From Pseudonocardia humida (GTDB taxonomy: Bacteria > Actinomycetota > Actinomycetes > Mycobacteriales > Pseudonocardiaceae): 64,000 nucleotides of DNA. This document shows, one piece after another, positions 1 to 8,343 of this stretch. Position 1 is the first letter of the stretch; every line of letters begins with the position of its first letter. The position numbers were made by a program, and so were the translations under genes. Where the stretch lies: contig NZ_JAGSOV010000079.1 of NCBI RefSeq assembly GCF_023898865.1, positions 1 to 64,000 of the forward strand, given 5' to 3'. The notes under the pieces were generated by a model that saw only the letters and a program-made list of their open reading frames with translations, was not told where the DNA came from and ran no database searches.

Positions 1-224
1 GGCTGGGCGAACGCGCCGTTCGCTCGGGTCGGGGCCAGCCGGCGCCCGTGGCCGATCGTCGCGGCGTCGCTGTCGACTCCGACGCCGCGCGCGCCGGGGG
101 CCGCCTCGCCCGCCCGCAGCAGCAGCTCGGCCCACCCGCAGCCGACGTCGAGGACGGTGCCGCGCAGGCCGCGGGCCAGGAACCGGACCAGCCGCGCGGC
201 GCGCTCCTCGGACAGCGACGCCAT
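1..224 (-). CDS. Class I SAM-dependent methyltransferase, C-terminus cut by window edge
   Basis: Only the first 74 or so residues are present; the gene runs out of the window on the left. Starting from the ATG at 224, the reading frame carries VLDVGCGWAELLLRAG followed by GVGVDSDA about 15 residues later. This is the motif I glycine loop and the motif II acidic residue that bind S-adenosylmethionine in class I methyltransferases. The substrate cannot be told from this piece. The start is not certain, because no good ribosome binding site precedes it and another frame stays open upstream. The next gene, at 395, is transcribed away from it. Confidence 0.6.
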   Translation of the reverse strand, partial: MASLSEERAARLVRFLARGLRGTVLDVGCGWAELLLRAGEAAPGARGVGVDSDAATIGHGRRLAPTRANGAFAQ

Positions 225-394
225 GAGGTGAGGTCGTCGTACGGCGGGGGGAGCTCGATCACCACGGCCAGAACCTGTCCGGTGGACCCGGCGGGGCAAC
301 CGGATTGCGGGTGCGGGGCCCGGGGTGACGGGTTCGCGTCAACAGGCGTAGTCCTACCGATCCACCGCGCGGGCCGACCAGCCACTATGTGGGG

Positions 395-1591
395 GTGAGC
401 GCATCGACCTCCGCCCCGGCCCCCGGCATGCCGTCCGCGGTCGACATGCAGCGGCCCGTCGAACCGCTGTGGCGCGGCATGCTCGTCTACCGGACGCTGA
501 CGCTGGCCAGCACGGCCGCGGTGACGGTGTGGCGGCTCGACGACTTCGCCTCCCCGGCCGGTGCGGTCGCGGTGCTGGTGGCGATGGCCGGCTGGACCCT
601 GCTGACCAGCATCTGGTACGTCGGCGGCCGACCCGACCGGCGCCTGGTCGCCATCGCCGACGTGCTGGTCACGGTGGCCGTGATGGCCACGACCCCGCTG
701 GTCCAGTCGCCGCAGCAGCTGGCGGCCGACGCCCCGGTGATGGGCTCGATCTGGACGTCCGGCGCGGTGCTGGCGTGCGCGCTGGCCTACGGGGTGCGCG
801 GCGGGCTGCTCTCGGCGGTGGCGGTGGCCGGGGCGCTGGTGGCGTTCCAGGCCCGGATGGAGACCGAGCTGGGCGACATCCAGCTGATGATCCTGGCCGG
901 GCTCACGGTCGGCTACGCGGCGACCGTCCTGCGCCGCTCCGGCGAGCGGCTGCGCGAGGCCATCACGCACGAGGCGTCGATGGCCGAGCGGGAGCGGCTG
1001 GCCCGCGAGGTGCACGACGGCGTCCTGCAGGTGCTCGGCTACGTCAAGCGGCGCGGCGCCGAGGTGGGCGGGCAGGCCGGCGAGCTGGGCAGGTTGGCGG
1101 GCGAGCAGGAGTTCGCGCTGCGCACGCTGCTGACCACCGGCCCGGTCATGACCGACGCCCAGGGCCGGCGCGACCTGGCCGCCGCCCTGCGCATGCTCAG
1201 CACCGCGCGGATCAGCGTCTCCACCCCGGCGCACAAGGTCGAGCTGCCCGCCCGGGTGGTCGACGAGCTCGTCGGGGTGGTCGGCGCGGCGCTGGCCAAC
1301 GTGGCCCTGCACGTCGGGCCGGACGCGCCGGCCTGGGTGCTGCTGGAGGACGTCGGCCATGGCGTGGAGATCAGCGTCCGCGACGAGGGCCCCGGCATCC
1401 CCGCGGGCAGGCTCGAGGCGGCGGCCTCGGAGGGCAGGCTCGGGGTGGCCAAGTCCATGCGCGGTCGGGTGATGGACCTGGGTGGCACGATCTCCTGCGA
1501 CACCGCGCCGGGGCGCGGCACGGACTGGATCATCAGGGTTCCACGGGCGGGAGTGGCACGGAATGAGCGAACAGTCGTCCACCGGCGGTGA
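395..1591 (+). CDS. macS: MacS-type sensor histidine kinase
   Basis: Membrane sensor kinase of 398 residues. Five or six hydrophobic segments fill roughly residues 25-180. A short coiled stretch follows, then the dimerisation/phosphoacceptor motif ERERLAREVHDGVLQVL with His near residue 207, and a C-terminal HATPase domain with DEGPGIP. The arrangement matches the MacS family of actinobacterial kinases, which pair with MacR. A GTG at 389 is in frame, but the GTG at 395 gives the more usual MSAST start. The last 29 bases overlap the start of the response regulator, so the two are probably translationally coupled. The signal sensed is unknown. Confidence 0.85.
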   Translation: MSASTSAPAPGMPSAVDMQRPVEPLWRGMLVYRTLTLASTAAVTVWRLDDFASPAGAVAVLVAMAGWTLLTSIWYVGGRPDRRLVAIADVLVTVAVMATTPLVQSPQQLAADAPVMGSIWTSGAVLACALAYGVRGGLLSAVAVAGALVAFQARMETELGDIQLMILAGLTVGYAATVLRRSGERLREAITHEASMAERERLAREVHDGVLQVLGYVKRRGAEVGGQAGELGRLAGEQEFALRTLLTTGPVMTDAQGRRDLAAALRMLSTARISVSTPAHKVELPARVVDELVGVVGAALANVALHVGPDAPAWVLLEDVGHGVEISVRDEGPGIPAGRLEAAASEGRLGVAKSMRGRVMDLGGTISCDTAPGRGTDWIIRVPRAGVARNERTVVHRR

Positions 1592-2240
1592 CGCGATCAC
1601 CGTGATGGTCGTCGACGACCATCCGATGTGGCGCGAAGGGGTCGCGCGCGACCTCGACGAGCGGGGGCTCAAGGTCGTGGCCACCGCGCCCGACGCCGAC
1701 GCCGCGGTGCGGATCGCGCTGGCCGTGCGCCCCCGGGTGGTGCTGATGGACCTCAACCTCGGCGCCCGCTCCGGCGTGCACGCCACCGAGGCCATCCTGG
1801 ACAAGCTGCCCGACACGAAGGTGCTGGTGCTCTCGGCCAGCGGCGAGCACGCCGACGTGCTGCAGGCGGTCAAGGCGGGCGCCACCGGCTACCTGGTCAA
1901 GTCGGCCAGCGTGCAGGAGCTGATCGACGCCGTGCGCCGCACGGCCGAGGGCTACCCGGTCTTCACCCCGGGCCTGGCCGGGCTGGTGCTGGGCGAGTAC
2001 CGCAGGCTCGCCGACGAGCCGGAGGGCCCGGCCGGGGCCGCCCCGGTGCTCACCGAGCGCGAGACCGACGTGCTGCGCCTGGTGGCCAAGGGCCTGACGG
2101 CCAAGCAGATCGGCGAGCGGCTGGTGGTCTCGCACCGCACCGTGGAGAGCCACGTGCAGAACACGCTGCGCAAGCTGCAGCTGCACAACCGGGCCCAGCT
2201 GGTCCGCTACGCCATCGAGCAGGGGCTGACCGACGAGTAG
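1563..2240 (+). CDS. macR: MacR-type NarL/LuxR response regulator
   Basis: Response regulator of 225 residues, partner of the kinase it overlaps. The receiver keeps all key residues: acidic pair D18/D19 in VMVVDDHPMW, phosphoacceptor D63 in VLMDLNLG, and K113 in GYLVKSAS. The C-terminal LuxR-type helix-turn-helix runs from LTERETDVLRLVAKGLTAKQ to about residue 220. Sequence and order agree with the MacRS pair of actinomycetes. The start is the ATG at 1563, preceded by GGGAG within the kinase gene. It probably binds its targets as a phosphorylated dimer; the regulon cannot be read from this window. Confidence 0.88.
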   Translation: MSEQSSTGGDAITVMVVDDHPMWREGVARDLDERGLKVVATAPDADAAVRIALAVRPRVVLMDLNLGARSGVHATEAILDKLPDTKVLVLSASGEHADVLQAVKAGATGYLVKSASVQELIDAVRRTAEGYPVFTPGLAGLVLGEYRRLADEPEGPAGAAPVLTERETDVLRLVAKGLTAKQIGERLVVSHRTVESHVQNTLRKLQLHNRAQLVRYAIEQGLTDE

Positions 2241-2303
2241 CCATCCACGGCTGAACGGGTGAGGGTCGTGTCCCCGGCCCGGTGACTTGGCAGTATCCGA
2301 GGA

Positions 2304-2930
2304 ATGGGGGACTGCCGCTTGCTGATGGTCGCCGGGGCGTCCGACGGCGCCGCCGGTGGCGCCGTCGCCGCGCTGACGGCCGCAGGCCTGGAGCCCGTGC
2401 ACCGGGCCACGACACCCGACGAGGCGGCCGCCGCCGTCGTCGCCGACCCGCCCGACCTGGTGGTCGTCGCGCTGGCGGCCGGGCCGTCCGCGGTGGCCGC
2501 GGTCGTCGAGGCGGCTCCGCGGGTGCCGGTGCTGGCGCTGGTCGGCCCGGTCGGGCCCGACGCCGAGCGGCACGCCGCGGTGCTGGCCGCGGTGGGGGCG
2601 GGCGCCACGAGCGTCGTGCTGGACGCGGGCGAGCTGGCCGACGCCGCGCTCCGCACGGTGGCCGGGGCGGCGGTGTTCAGCCCCGGGCTGGCCGAGCTGG
2701 TCCTGCAGTCGGTCAGCTCGTCCGACGACGACGCGGCCGCCCGGCTCACCGACCGCGAGGCCGATGTCCTGCGCCTCGTCGTCGACGGCCTGACCGCCAA
2801 GCAGATCGCCGCCCGGCTGGTGCTCTCGCAGCGCACGGTGGAGAACCACGTGCAGAACATGCTGCGCAAGCTGCGCCTGACCGGGCGCGCCGCGCTGGTC
2901 CGCTACGCCATCGAGAACGGCCTGGCCTGA
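2304..2930 (+). CDS. MacR paralogue with degenerate (pseudo-)receiver and LuxR HTH
   Basis: A 208-residue protein 63 bases downstream of macR. Its C-terminal LuxR domain (LTDREADVLRLVVDGLTAKQ onward) is clearly related to that of MacR. The N-terminal half keeps the size and alternating pattern of a receiver but has lost the chemistry: the acidic pair is replaced (MVAGASDG), the phosphoacceptor Asp aligns with A56 in VVVALAAG, and the conserved Lys aligns with Asp in SVVLDAGE. It therefore cannot be phosphorylated in the normal way. It looks like a tandem duplicate of macR that became a phosphorylation-independent DNA-binding protein or a heterodimer partner. This role is inference. Confidence 0.8.
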   Translation: MGDCRLLMVAGASDGAAGGAVAALTAAGLEPVHRATTPDEAAAAVVADPPDLVVVALAAGPSAVAAVVEAAPRVPVLALVGPVGPDAERHAAVLAAVGAGATSVVLDAGELADAALRTVAGAAVFSPGLAELVLQSVSSSDDDAAARLTDREADVLRLVVDGLTAKQIAARLVLSQRTVENHVQNMLRKLRLTGRAALVRYAIENGLA

Positions 2931-2937
2931 GGCCGGC

Positions 2938-3606
2938 TCAGCCGTCGTCGCGCCCGGGTGCCACCAGGCCCGACTCGTAGGCGATCACCACCAGGCGGGA
3001 GCGGTCGCGGGCGCCCAGCTTGGTCAGCAGCCTGCTGACGTAGGTCCGCGCGGTGGCCGGGCTCAGGTGCAGGCTCGCGCCGACCTCGGCGTTCGACTCG
3101 CCGAGCCCGACCCGGCGCAGCACGTCGCGCTCCCGCCCGGTCAGCCCGTCGAGCAGGTCGGGCCGGGGGCGGTGGTGCAGGCGGTCGGCCAGCTCGGCCA
3201 GCACCCGCCCGGTGATCGCCGGGTCGAGCAGGGAGTCGCCCGCGGCCACGGTGCGCACGGCCTTGCGCAGGTCGGTGGGGGTGATGTCCTTGAGCAGGTA
3301 GCCCGAGGCGCCGGTGCGGACCGCCCGCAGGACGTCCTCGTCGTCGTCGAAGGTCGTCAGCACGACCACCCGCACGCCGGACAGGGCCGGGTCCGCGACG
3401 ATCGCCGCGGTGGCGTCGAGCCCGTCCATGACGGGCATGCGGATGTCCATCAGCACGACGTCGGGCCGGTGCCGGCGCACGGCGGCGAGCCCGCCGCGCC
3501 CGTCGGCGGCCTCGGCGACGACCTCGATGTCGCCCTCGTGCTCGGCGAGCGCGCGCAGGCCGGTGCGCACGAGCTCCTGGTCGTCGACCACCACGATCCG
3601 GATCAT
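2938..3606 (-). CDS. NarL/FixJ-family response regulator
   Basis: Response regulator of 222 residues. The receiver has acidic residues D8/D9 in VVVDDQELV, phosphoacceptor D54 in VLMDIRMP, and K106 in GYLLKD. The LuxR helix-turn-helix starts at LTGRERDVLRRVGLGESNAE and ends near the C-terminus. Its ATG at 3606 overlaps the TGA of the upstream kinase (ATGA), so the two form a coupled kinase-regulator operon on the minus strand. It converges on the MacR paralogue, with only 7 bases between the two stop codons. Targets are not evident. Confidence 0.9.
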   Translation of the reverse strand: MIRIVVVDDQELVRTGLRALAEHEGDIEVVAEAADGRGGLAAVRRHRPDVVLMDIRMPVMDGLDATAAIVADPALSGVRVVVLTTFDDDEDVLRAVRTGASGYLLKDITPTDLRKAVRTVAAGDSLLDPAITGRVLAELADRLHHRPRPDLLDGLTGRERDVLRRVGLGESNAEVGASLHLSPATARTYVSRLLTKLGARDRSRLVVIAYESGLVAPGRDDG

Positions 3607-4784
3607 CCGGCCTCCCCGACCGGGATGCGGGCGTGCACGGCGAACCCCGGGCCCGAGCGCGTGCGCAGGACGCCGCCGAGCAGCCGCACCCGCTCGCCCA
3701 TGCCCGTCAGCCCGTGCCCGGCGACGGGAGCGGACTCGGAGGCGCCGCGCCCGTCGTCGACGACGGTCAGGTGCAGCTCCCCGCCGCGGAGCCGGGCGCG
3801 CACCCGCGCCCGCCGCGCCCCGGAGTGGCGCACCACGTTGGTGAGCGCCTCCTGCAGCACCCGGTACGCGGCCGCGTCGACCGGTGGGGGCAGCGCCGCC
3901 GGGTCGACGTCGACCAGCGTCGTCACCGCGACGCCCGCCTCCCGGACCGGGCCGACCAGGTCGGGCAGCGCGGCCAGGGAGAGCACCGGGGGCGCCGGGG
4001 CCGGCTCCGACCCGGTCGCGGCACGCAGCACGCGCACCATCGACCGGACCTCGCGCAGGGTGTGCCCGGCCGCCGTGCGGATCTTCTCGACCGCCTCGCC
4101 CGCCACCGGGTGCCCGTCGCCGATCGCCTCGGCCGCCACCCCGGCCTGCAGCGAGATCACCGCCATGGTGTGGCCGACGGTGTCGTGCAGGTCGCGCGAG
4201 ATGCGCTCGCGCTCGCGCCGCATCCGCGCCTCGGTCTCGCGGGCCACGGCCTGCGCGGTCAGCCTGGTGATCTCGGCCTGCTGCGCGGCCTGGATGCGGC
4301 GCCCGCGCACGCTGGAGCCCAGCGCGGTGGCCGCGGCGATCAGCGCCGTGTTCGACACGGCCTCGTAGCCCAGCAGCAGCCCCACCGGGGTGCCCTCCTC
4401 GAGCCGGAACACGATCGAGACGACCAGGACCACCACCCCGGCCACGACCGCCCAGCCGGTGCGCCCGGCGTCGGCCGCCGAGAACAGCGCGGCGGCCACC
4501 GGCAGCGCGACGCCGATCGGCGGGTACTCGAAGGTGTAGTACGCGAACATCGCCAGGACGGTCACCCACAGCACGACCAGCGGCGCCCGCCGCCGCCACG
4601 GCACCAGCGCGCCGAAGCCGAGCGCGAACAGGTAGGCCACGGCGTCGGGCGGGCGGTCGCCACCCTGGTCCGCGGCGACGATCAGCGCGATCGCCATGGC
4701 CACCGCTGCGCCCAGCAGCGCGTCCACGACGAGCGGCGGCACCCGCTCGCCGCCGCCGGTCGCGACGGCCCCACCAGCACCCAT
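3603..4784 (-). CDS. DesK/NarX-type sensor histidine kinase
   Basis: Membrane histidine kinase of 393 residues. The N-terminal half has about five hydrophobic segments (residues 18-150), typical of Streptomyces-type sensors with no large extracellular domain. The phosphoacceptor motif is RERERISRDLHDTVGHTMAV, with His near residue 200. The HATPase domain contains the N box (EALTNVVRHS) and DDGRGA, and ends in a GHGLTGM G2 box. It overlaps its regulator by 4 bases and reads away from the small membrane gene at 4938. The ligand is unknown. Confidence 0.9.
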   Translation of the reverse strand: MGAGGAVATGGGERVPPLVVDALLGAAVAMAIALIVAADQGGDRPPDAVAYLFALGFGALVPWRRRAPLVVLWVTVLAMFAYYTFEYPPIGVALPVAAALFSAADAGRTGWAVVAGVVVLVVSIVFRLEEGTPVGLLLGYEAVSNTALIAAATALGSSVRGRRIQAAQQAEITRLTAQAVARETEARMRRERERISRDLHDTVGHTMAVISLQAGVAAEAIGDGHPVAGEAVEKIRTAAGHTLREVRSMVRVLRAATGSEPAPAPPVLSLAALPDLVGPVREAGVAVTTLVDVDPAALPPPVDAAAYRVLQEALTNVVRHSGARRARVRARLRGGELHLTVVDDGRGASESAPVAGHGLTGMGERVRLLGGVLRTRSGPGFAVHARIPVGEAG

Positions 4785-4937
4785 GCCCCGAGGCTAGAGC
4801 CGATCCGCGCGCCGGACATCGGCCCGGTGCACCGGGCGCTGTCGCCTCTCGACGTACGCCGTCGCCGTGCGCGCTCGACCGAGGTCGAGAGCCCCGGCCG
4901 ATCCGCCGGGCGCCCCCCGGTTCCTAGCGTCGGGGTC

Positions 4938-5348
4938 GTGGAGAACCTCAGGAGCCTGCACTGGCCGCTGGTGCTCGGGCTGGGCGCGCTCGCCCTGCTC
5001 CGGCCGCTGATCCGGATCATCGGCACGCAGACCGGGATCGAGGAGCCGCCCGCGGTCGCCATCGCGGCCACCCTCGCGATCTCCCTGGTCTGGATCGCCG
5101 TCGTCGGGCTCACCGGGGTGGCCCACCCGGTGCTGACCCTGGTGATGGTCGGCCTCACCTACGCGGTGCTGTCGATCCTGCTGTCCGCGGTCCTGTCCCC
5201 GGTCCTCACCGGCGAGCTGCGGGGCCCGCTGGCCGTGCCGATCGCGATCGTGCCGGTGCTGGCGGTCAACGCGCTGTGGGGGCTGGTGGCCGGCGCGCTG
5301 GCGGTGGCCGTGCGCCGCGCCCGCGGGCACCGCGACGACCGCCGCTGA
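4938..5348 (+). CDS. Small integral membrane protein, unknown function
   Basis: A 136-residue protein starting at a GTG. It has four likely transmembrane segments: near residues 10-25, 38-58, 62-85 and 100-125. The C-terminus is short and rich in Arg/Asp. No catalytic motif is visible. It lies divergently from the sensor kinase operon at 4784, so the roughly 150-base gap between them must hold promoters for both. Membrane proteins beside sensor kinases are often targets or accessory partners, but nothing here proves this. I do not recognise the family. Confidence 0.65.
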   Translation: MENLRSLHWPLVLGLGALALLRPLIRIIGTQTGIEEPPAVAIAATLAISLVWIAVVGLTGVAHPVLTLVMVGLTYAVLSILLSAVLSPVLTGELRGPLAVPIAIVPVLAVNALWGLVAGALAVAVRRARGHRDDRR

Positions 5349-5354
5349 CGGGCG

Positions 5355-6287
5355 TCAGCCGAGGGTGCGCAGGCGGGCCAGGATCTCGCCCAGGACGGCG
5401 GGCGGGTCGACGTCGGTGGCGACGTCGACGGCGGCCCCCTCGGCCGCCGGCGGGCTCGGCACGGTGGCGCCGCGGGCCGGGCCCAGGTCGCAGGCCACGT
5501 CGATCCGCAGCGGCGTCGTGCTCAGCGAGCCGGGGCGGATGGCCTCCAGCACGGCCACGGCGTCGTGCACGGCGACGGCGTCGCGGCCGTAGCGGGCCCG
5601 GAAGGCCGCGCGGTAGTGCGTGATGATCTCGTCGAGCTCGTGCCCGCGCCGCCCGGACGCGGCCAGCTCGGCCAGCCAGGCCGGCTCGGCCGGGCAGCGT
5701 AGCGTGATGTCCAGCGGGACCATCGTCACCGGCACGTCGGTCTGGGTGAGCACCCGGTGGGCGGCCTCCGGGTCGCAGTGCACGTTGAACTCGGCCACGC
5801 CGGAGGTGTTGCCCGCGCCGAGCGCGCCGCCCATCACCACGATGCGCGCGATCCGCTCGGCGAGGTCGGGGTGCACGGCCAGCAGCAGGGCCACGTTGGT
5901 CAGCGGCCCGATCGCGGCGATCGTCACCGGCTCGTCGGCGGCGCGCAGCACGTCGGCGGCCAGCCCGAGGGCGCCGCGCGGATCGGGTGCGCTCCGCGGC
6001 GGCGGCAGCGCGGCGGCCCGCCCGCCCAGCCCGTCGTCGCCGTGCCAGCGGGCGGCCCGCTCGCGCTGCGGGTGCACCAGCGGGCGCGCGGCCCCGGCGC
6101 CGACCGGCACGTCCTCGCGGTCGCACAGCGCGAGGACCCGCCCGGCGTTGGCCGTGGTGTCGGGCAGCGCGACGTTGCCGAACACCGTGCACACCGCCAG
6201 CAGCTCGACCTCCGGCGAGGCCAGCGCCAGCATGATCGCCACGGCGTCGTCGACGCCCGGGTCGGTGTCGATGATCAGCCCCGGCAC
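5355..6287 (-). CDS. Inosine-uridine preferring nucleoside hydrolase
   Basis: A 310-residue protein of the IUNH family, which splits nucleosides into base and ribose in purine and pyrimidine salvage. The N-terminal signature LIIDTDPGVDDAVAI supplies the calcium-binding aspartates (D7, D9, D13, D14). VMGGALGAGNTSGVAEFNV in the middle is the second family signature. Length is normal for the family. It is convergent with the membrane protein gene at 4938-5348, with 6 bases between the stops. Family A repeat copy 1 lies directly upstream of its ATG. Exact nucleoside preference cannot be judged from sequence. Confidence 0.88.
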   Translation of the reverse strand: MPGLIIDTDPGVDDAVAIMLALASPEVELLAVCTVFGNVALPDTTANAGRVLALCDREDVPVGAGAARPLVHPQRERAARWHGDDGLGGRAAALPPPRSAPDPRGALGLAADVLRAADEPVTIAAIGPLTNVALLLAVHPDLAERIARIVVMGGALGAGNTSGVAEFNVHCDPEAAHRVLTQTDVPVTMVPLDITLRCPAEPAWLAELAASGRRGHELDEIITHYRAAFRARYGRDAVAVHDAVAVLEAIRPGSLSTTPLRIDVACDLGPARGATVPSPPAAEGAAVDVATDVDPPAVLGEILARLRTLG

Positions 6288-6300
6288 CCCCCGACCCTAA

Positions 6301-6369
6301 CCCCGTCGAGAACGAAGCTGTTGTCGTTTGGACCGGTCCAAAACGGCGGCAACCTCGTTCTCGACGGGG
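6301..6369. repeat. Family A long inverted repeat, copy 1
   Basis: A 69-bp near-palindrome. The outer arms read CCCCGTCGAGAACGA and its complement; the inner arms are less well conserved; the centre is TTTGGACCGGTCCAAA, itself a perfect palindrome. It starts 14 bases before the nucleoside hydrolase ATG and ends one base short of the stop codon of the next upstream minus-strand gene. A second copy lies at 13889-13955. It is probably a transcription terminator or REP-type element; there is no T-run. Confidence 0.85.
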
Positions 6370-6615
6370 TCACTCGCTGCGGGTGGGCTCGTCGGACTCG
6401 GTGGCCAGGTCGCGGTCGGCGCGCTCGGTGGTGCCGGCACCGTCGGGCGCCGGGTGGTTGGGGTCGGGGCGGGAGCCGGGGTCGGCGGCGGCGTAGGCGC
6501 GCTCGTCCTCCTCGGTCGCCTGCGTCGGGTTGTCCACGCGACGGGACACGACGCGGTCCTCCTCGGACTGGGACCTGGGCTCCGGACCGCCGTCGCGGGA
6601 CTCCTCGATGCGCAT
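6370..6615 (-). CDS. Small acidic hypothetical protein
   Basis: An 81-residue protein with a hydrophilic, disordered-looking composition rich in Glu, Asp, Arg and Pro (for example TEEDERAYAAADPG). It has no hydrophobic segment and no motif I recognise. I chose the ATG at 6615 (MRIEESRDGG). A longer in-frame start at 6732 would add an Arg/Val-rich stretch that looks non-coding. The stop codon abuts the family A repeat. It could be a genuine lineage-specific small protein or a chance frame in GC-rich DNA. Confidence 0.5.
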   Translation of the reverse strand: MRIEESRDGGPEPRSQSEEDRVVSRRVDNPTQATEEDERAYAAADPGSRPDPNHPAPDGAGTTERADRDLATESDEPTRSE

Positions 6616-6846
6616 GCGCCCGGCTACCCGTCGGGCCGCTCCGGCACACGCCCGGAGCGGTACAACGGAGAGGACGACCACGCGTTCGCGCACCCGATCG
6701 CCCGACGGGGACCAAGCCGAGGTGAACCGCACCTTAAACCGCTCGGAATCGATGTGAGCTGCGCCAAGATCGGTAACAGCGGTGAGATCGACAACGTTCT
6801 ACTGGACGCCGGGCACACCCGTAGTACCGACTGAGGAAGGTCAACC

Positions 6847-7008
6847 GTGAAGGACACCACCGTGCGCCGCCTGCTCGCACTCGACCAGGAGTACACCGCC
6901 GCGGTCAACTCCGCGATCGCCGAGGACCGCGACGACCTCGTGGCCGAGCTCGCGGACGAGTACCCCGACGCCGCCGCCAAGATCATCCTCGCCGAGGACG
7001 CGGCCTGA
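6847..7008 (+). CDS. 53-residue conserved-looking small protein
   Basis: Starts at GTG 6847 with a strong ribosome binding site (GAGGAAGG) 7 bases upstream and ends at TGA 7006. The product begins MKDTTVRRLLALDQEY and is mostly amphipathic helix, with repeated Ala/Asp/Glu and a run AELADEYPDAAAK. There are no cysteines and no membrane segment. Clean ribosome binding site, coding-like third positions and a compact fold make it a likely real small protein. Function is unknown. It converges on the glycosyltransferase at 7032. Confidence 0.6.
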   Translation: MKDTTVRRLLALDQEYTAAVNSAIAEDRDDLVAELADEYPDAAAKIILAEDAA

Positions 7009-7031
7009 GCTGAGCACGTCACAGGGGCCTG

Positions 7032-8294
7032 TCAGCCCCGCCCGACGGTGAACGCGTTGCCCGTCGGGATCTTGGGCCGGGGCAGCTCCACGCGGGTGCC
7101 CCGGCCGGTCGACGCGTAGACAGCGGCCGTGTCCGCGGCGATCCGCCCCCAGTCGAAGTCGGTCCCCAGGCTCGCCCGCGCCCGTCGGGCCCGCCGCGCC
7201 GCCGCCGCCGGATCGCCCAGCACCCGGCCCACCGCCCGGGCCAGCTCCCCGACGTCCCCCGGCGGGAACGACACCCCGGTCTCCCCCTCCCGCACCACCT
7301 CGCCCAGCCCGCCCGCGCTGGAGGCCACCAGCGGCGCGCCCGCGGCGGCGGCCTCCAGCGCGACGATCCCGAACGGCTCGTAGCGGCTGGGCAGCACCAC
7401 CGCGTCGGCGGCGGCGACGGCCGCTGCCAGCTCGGCGTCGGGCAGGTACCCCGGGAAGAGCACGCTTCGCCGCACCCGGCCGCGGCGGGCGACCTCGACG
7501 AGCCGGTCGGCCATCGACCCGGTGCCGGCGACCACCAGCCGCGCGCCCGGGTGCGCGGCGCGGATGCGGGGCAGCGCGGCGACCAGGTCCTGCACGCCCT
7601 TCTCGTGCTCCAGGCGGCCGAAGTAGAGCAGGAACGGCCGCCCGTCCGGAGCGAAGCGCGCCCGCGCCGCGGCCACCCGCGCGGCCGGCACCCGCCAGCG
7701 GCGCGGGGAGATGCCGTTGCGCAGCACCGCGATCGGCTCCGGGTCGAGGTCGAACAGCTGGGCCACCTCCGCCCGCATGGCCCGCGAGCAGGTGATCAGC
7801 GCGTCGGCGCTGTGCGCGAGCCACCACTCCACCGAGTGCACCTGCCGGCTCAGCGCGGCCGACAGCCAGCCGGCGTGGCGCCCGGCCTCGGTGGCGTGGA
7901 TCGTGGCCACGAGCGGCACGTCGAGCACGTCGGACAGGGCGATGGCCGGGTGGGCGACCAGCCAGTCGTGGGCGTGCACGACGTCGGGCCGCCAGTCGCC
8001 GAGCCGGGTGAGCGCGGCGCGCACCAGCGCGTGGCCCATGGCCAGGGTCCAGGCCACCAGGTCGGCCCCGAACTCCAGGTGGGCCGGGTCCTCGGCCACG
8101 CGCAGCACCCGGACGCCCTCGACGGCCGCGTCGGTGGTGGGGTGGGTCCCGGCGTCGCTGCCCGACGGCTGCCGCGACAGCACGACGACCTCGTGCCCGG
8201 CCGCGGCGAGCTCGGTGGCGAGCGCGTGGACGTGCCGCCCCAGCCCGCCGACGACGACCGGCGGGTACTCCCACGACACCATCAGCACGCGCAC
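7032..8294 (-). CDS. GT4 glycosyltransferase related to Rv3032 (methylglucose lipopolysaccharide/glycogen-type elongation)
   Basis: A 420-residue GT-B enzyme. The start MRVLMVSWEYPPVVVGGLGR is the glycogen-synthase-like nucleotide-sugar binding loop. DVVHAHDWLVAHPAIAL and TIHATEAGRHAGW follow, and the C-terminal domain has the E-x7-E motif in RYEPFGIVALEA. As I recall M. tuberculosis Rv3032, similarity runs along the whole protein; that enzyme is an alpha-1,4-glucosyltransferase for methylglucose lipopolysaccharide and glycogen. The GTG start at 8294 is backed by GGAGGGG 7-8 bases upstream. In M. tuberculosis the etf genes lie near this gene; here they lie 8 kb away. Confidence 0.82.
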   Translation of the reverse strand: MRVLMVSWEYPPVVVGGLGRHVHALATELAAAGHEVVVLSRQPSGSDAGTHPTTDAAVEGVRVLRVAEDPAHLEFGADLVAWTLAMGHALVRAALTRLGDWRPDVVHAHDWLVAHPAIALSDVLDVPLVATIHATEAGRHAGWLSAALSRQVHSVEWWLAHSADALITCSRAMRAEVAQLFDLDPEPIAVLRNGISPRRWRVPAARVAAARARFAPDGRPFLLYFGRLEHEKGVQDLVAALPRIRAAHPGARLVVAGTGSMADRLVEVARRGRVRRSVLFPGYLPDAELAAAVAAADAVVLPSRYEPFGIVALEAAAAGAPLVASSAGGLGEVVREGETGVSFPPGDVGELARAVGRVLGDPAAAARRARRARASLGTDFDWGRIAADTAAVYASTGRGTRVELPRPKIPTGNAFTVGRG

Positions 8295-8343
8295 GGCCGG
8301 ACCCCTCCACCGGAACGGGTCGCGACGGTACCGCCGCGGTGGA

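Noticed and set aside
3067..4368. Plus-strand open frame across the second two-component pair
   Set aside because: No recognisable domain; the minus strand has a complete kinase and regulator with overlapping stop and start.
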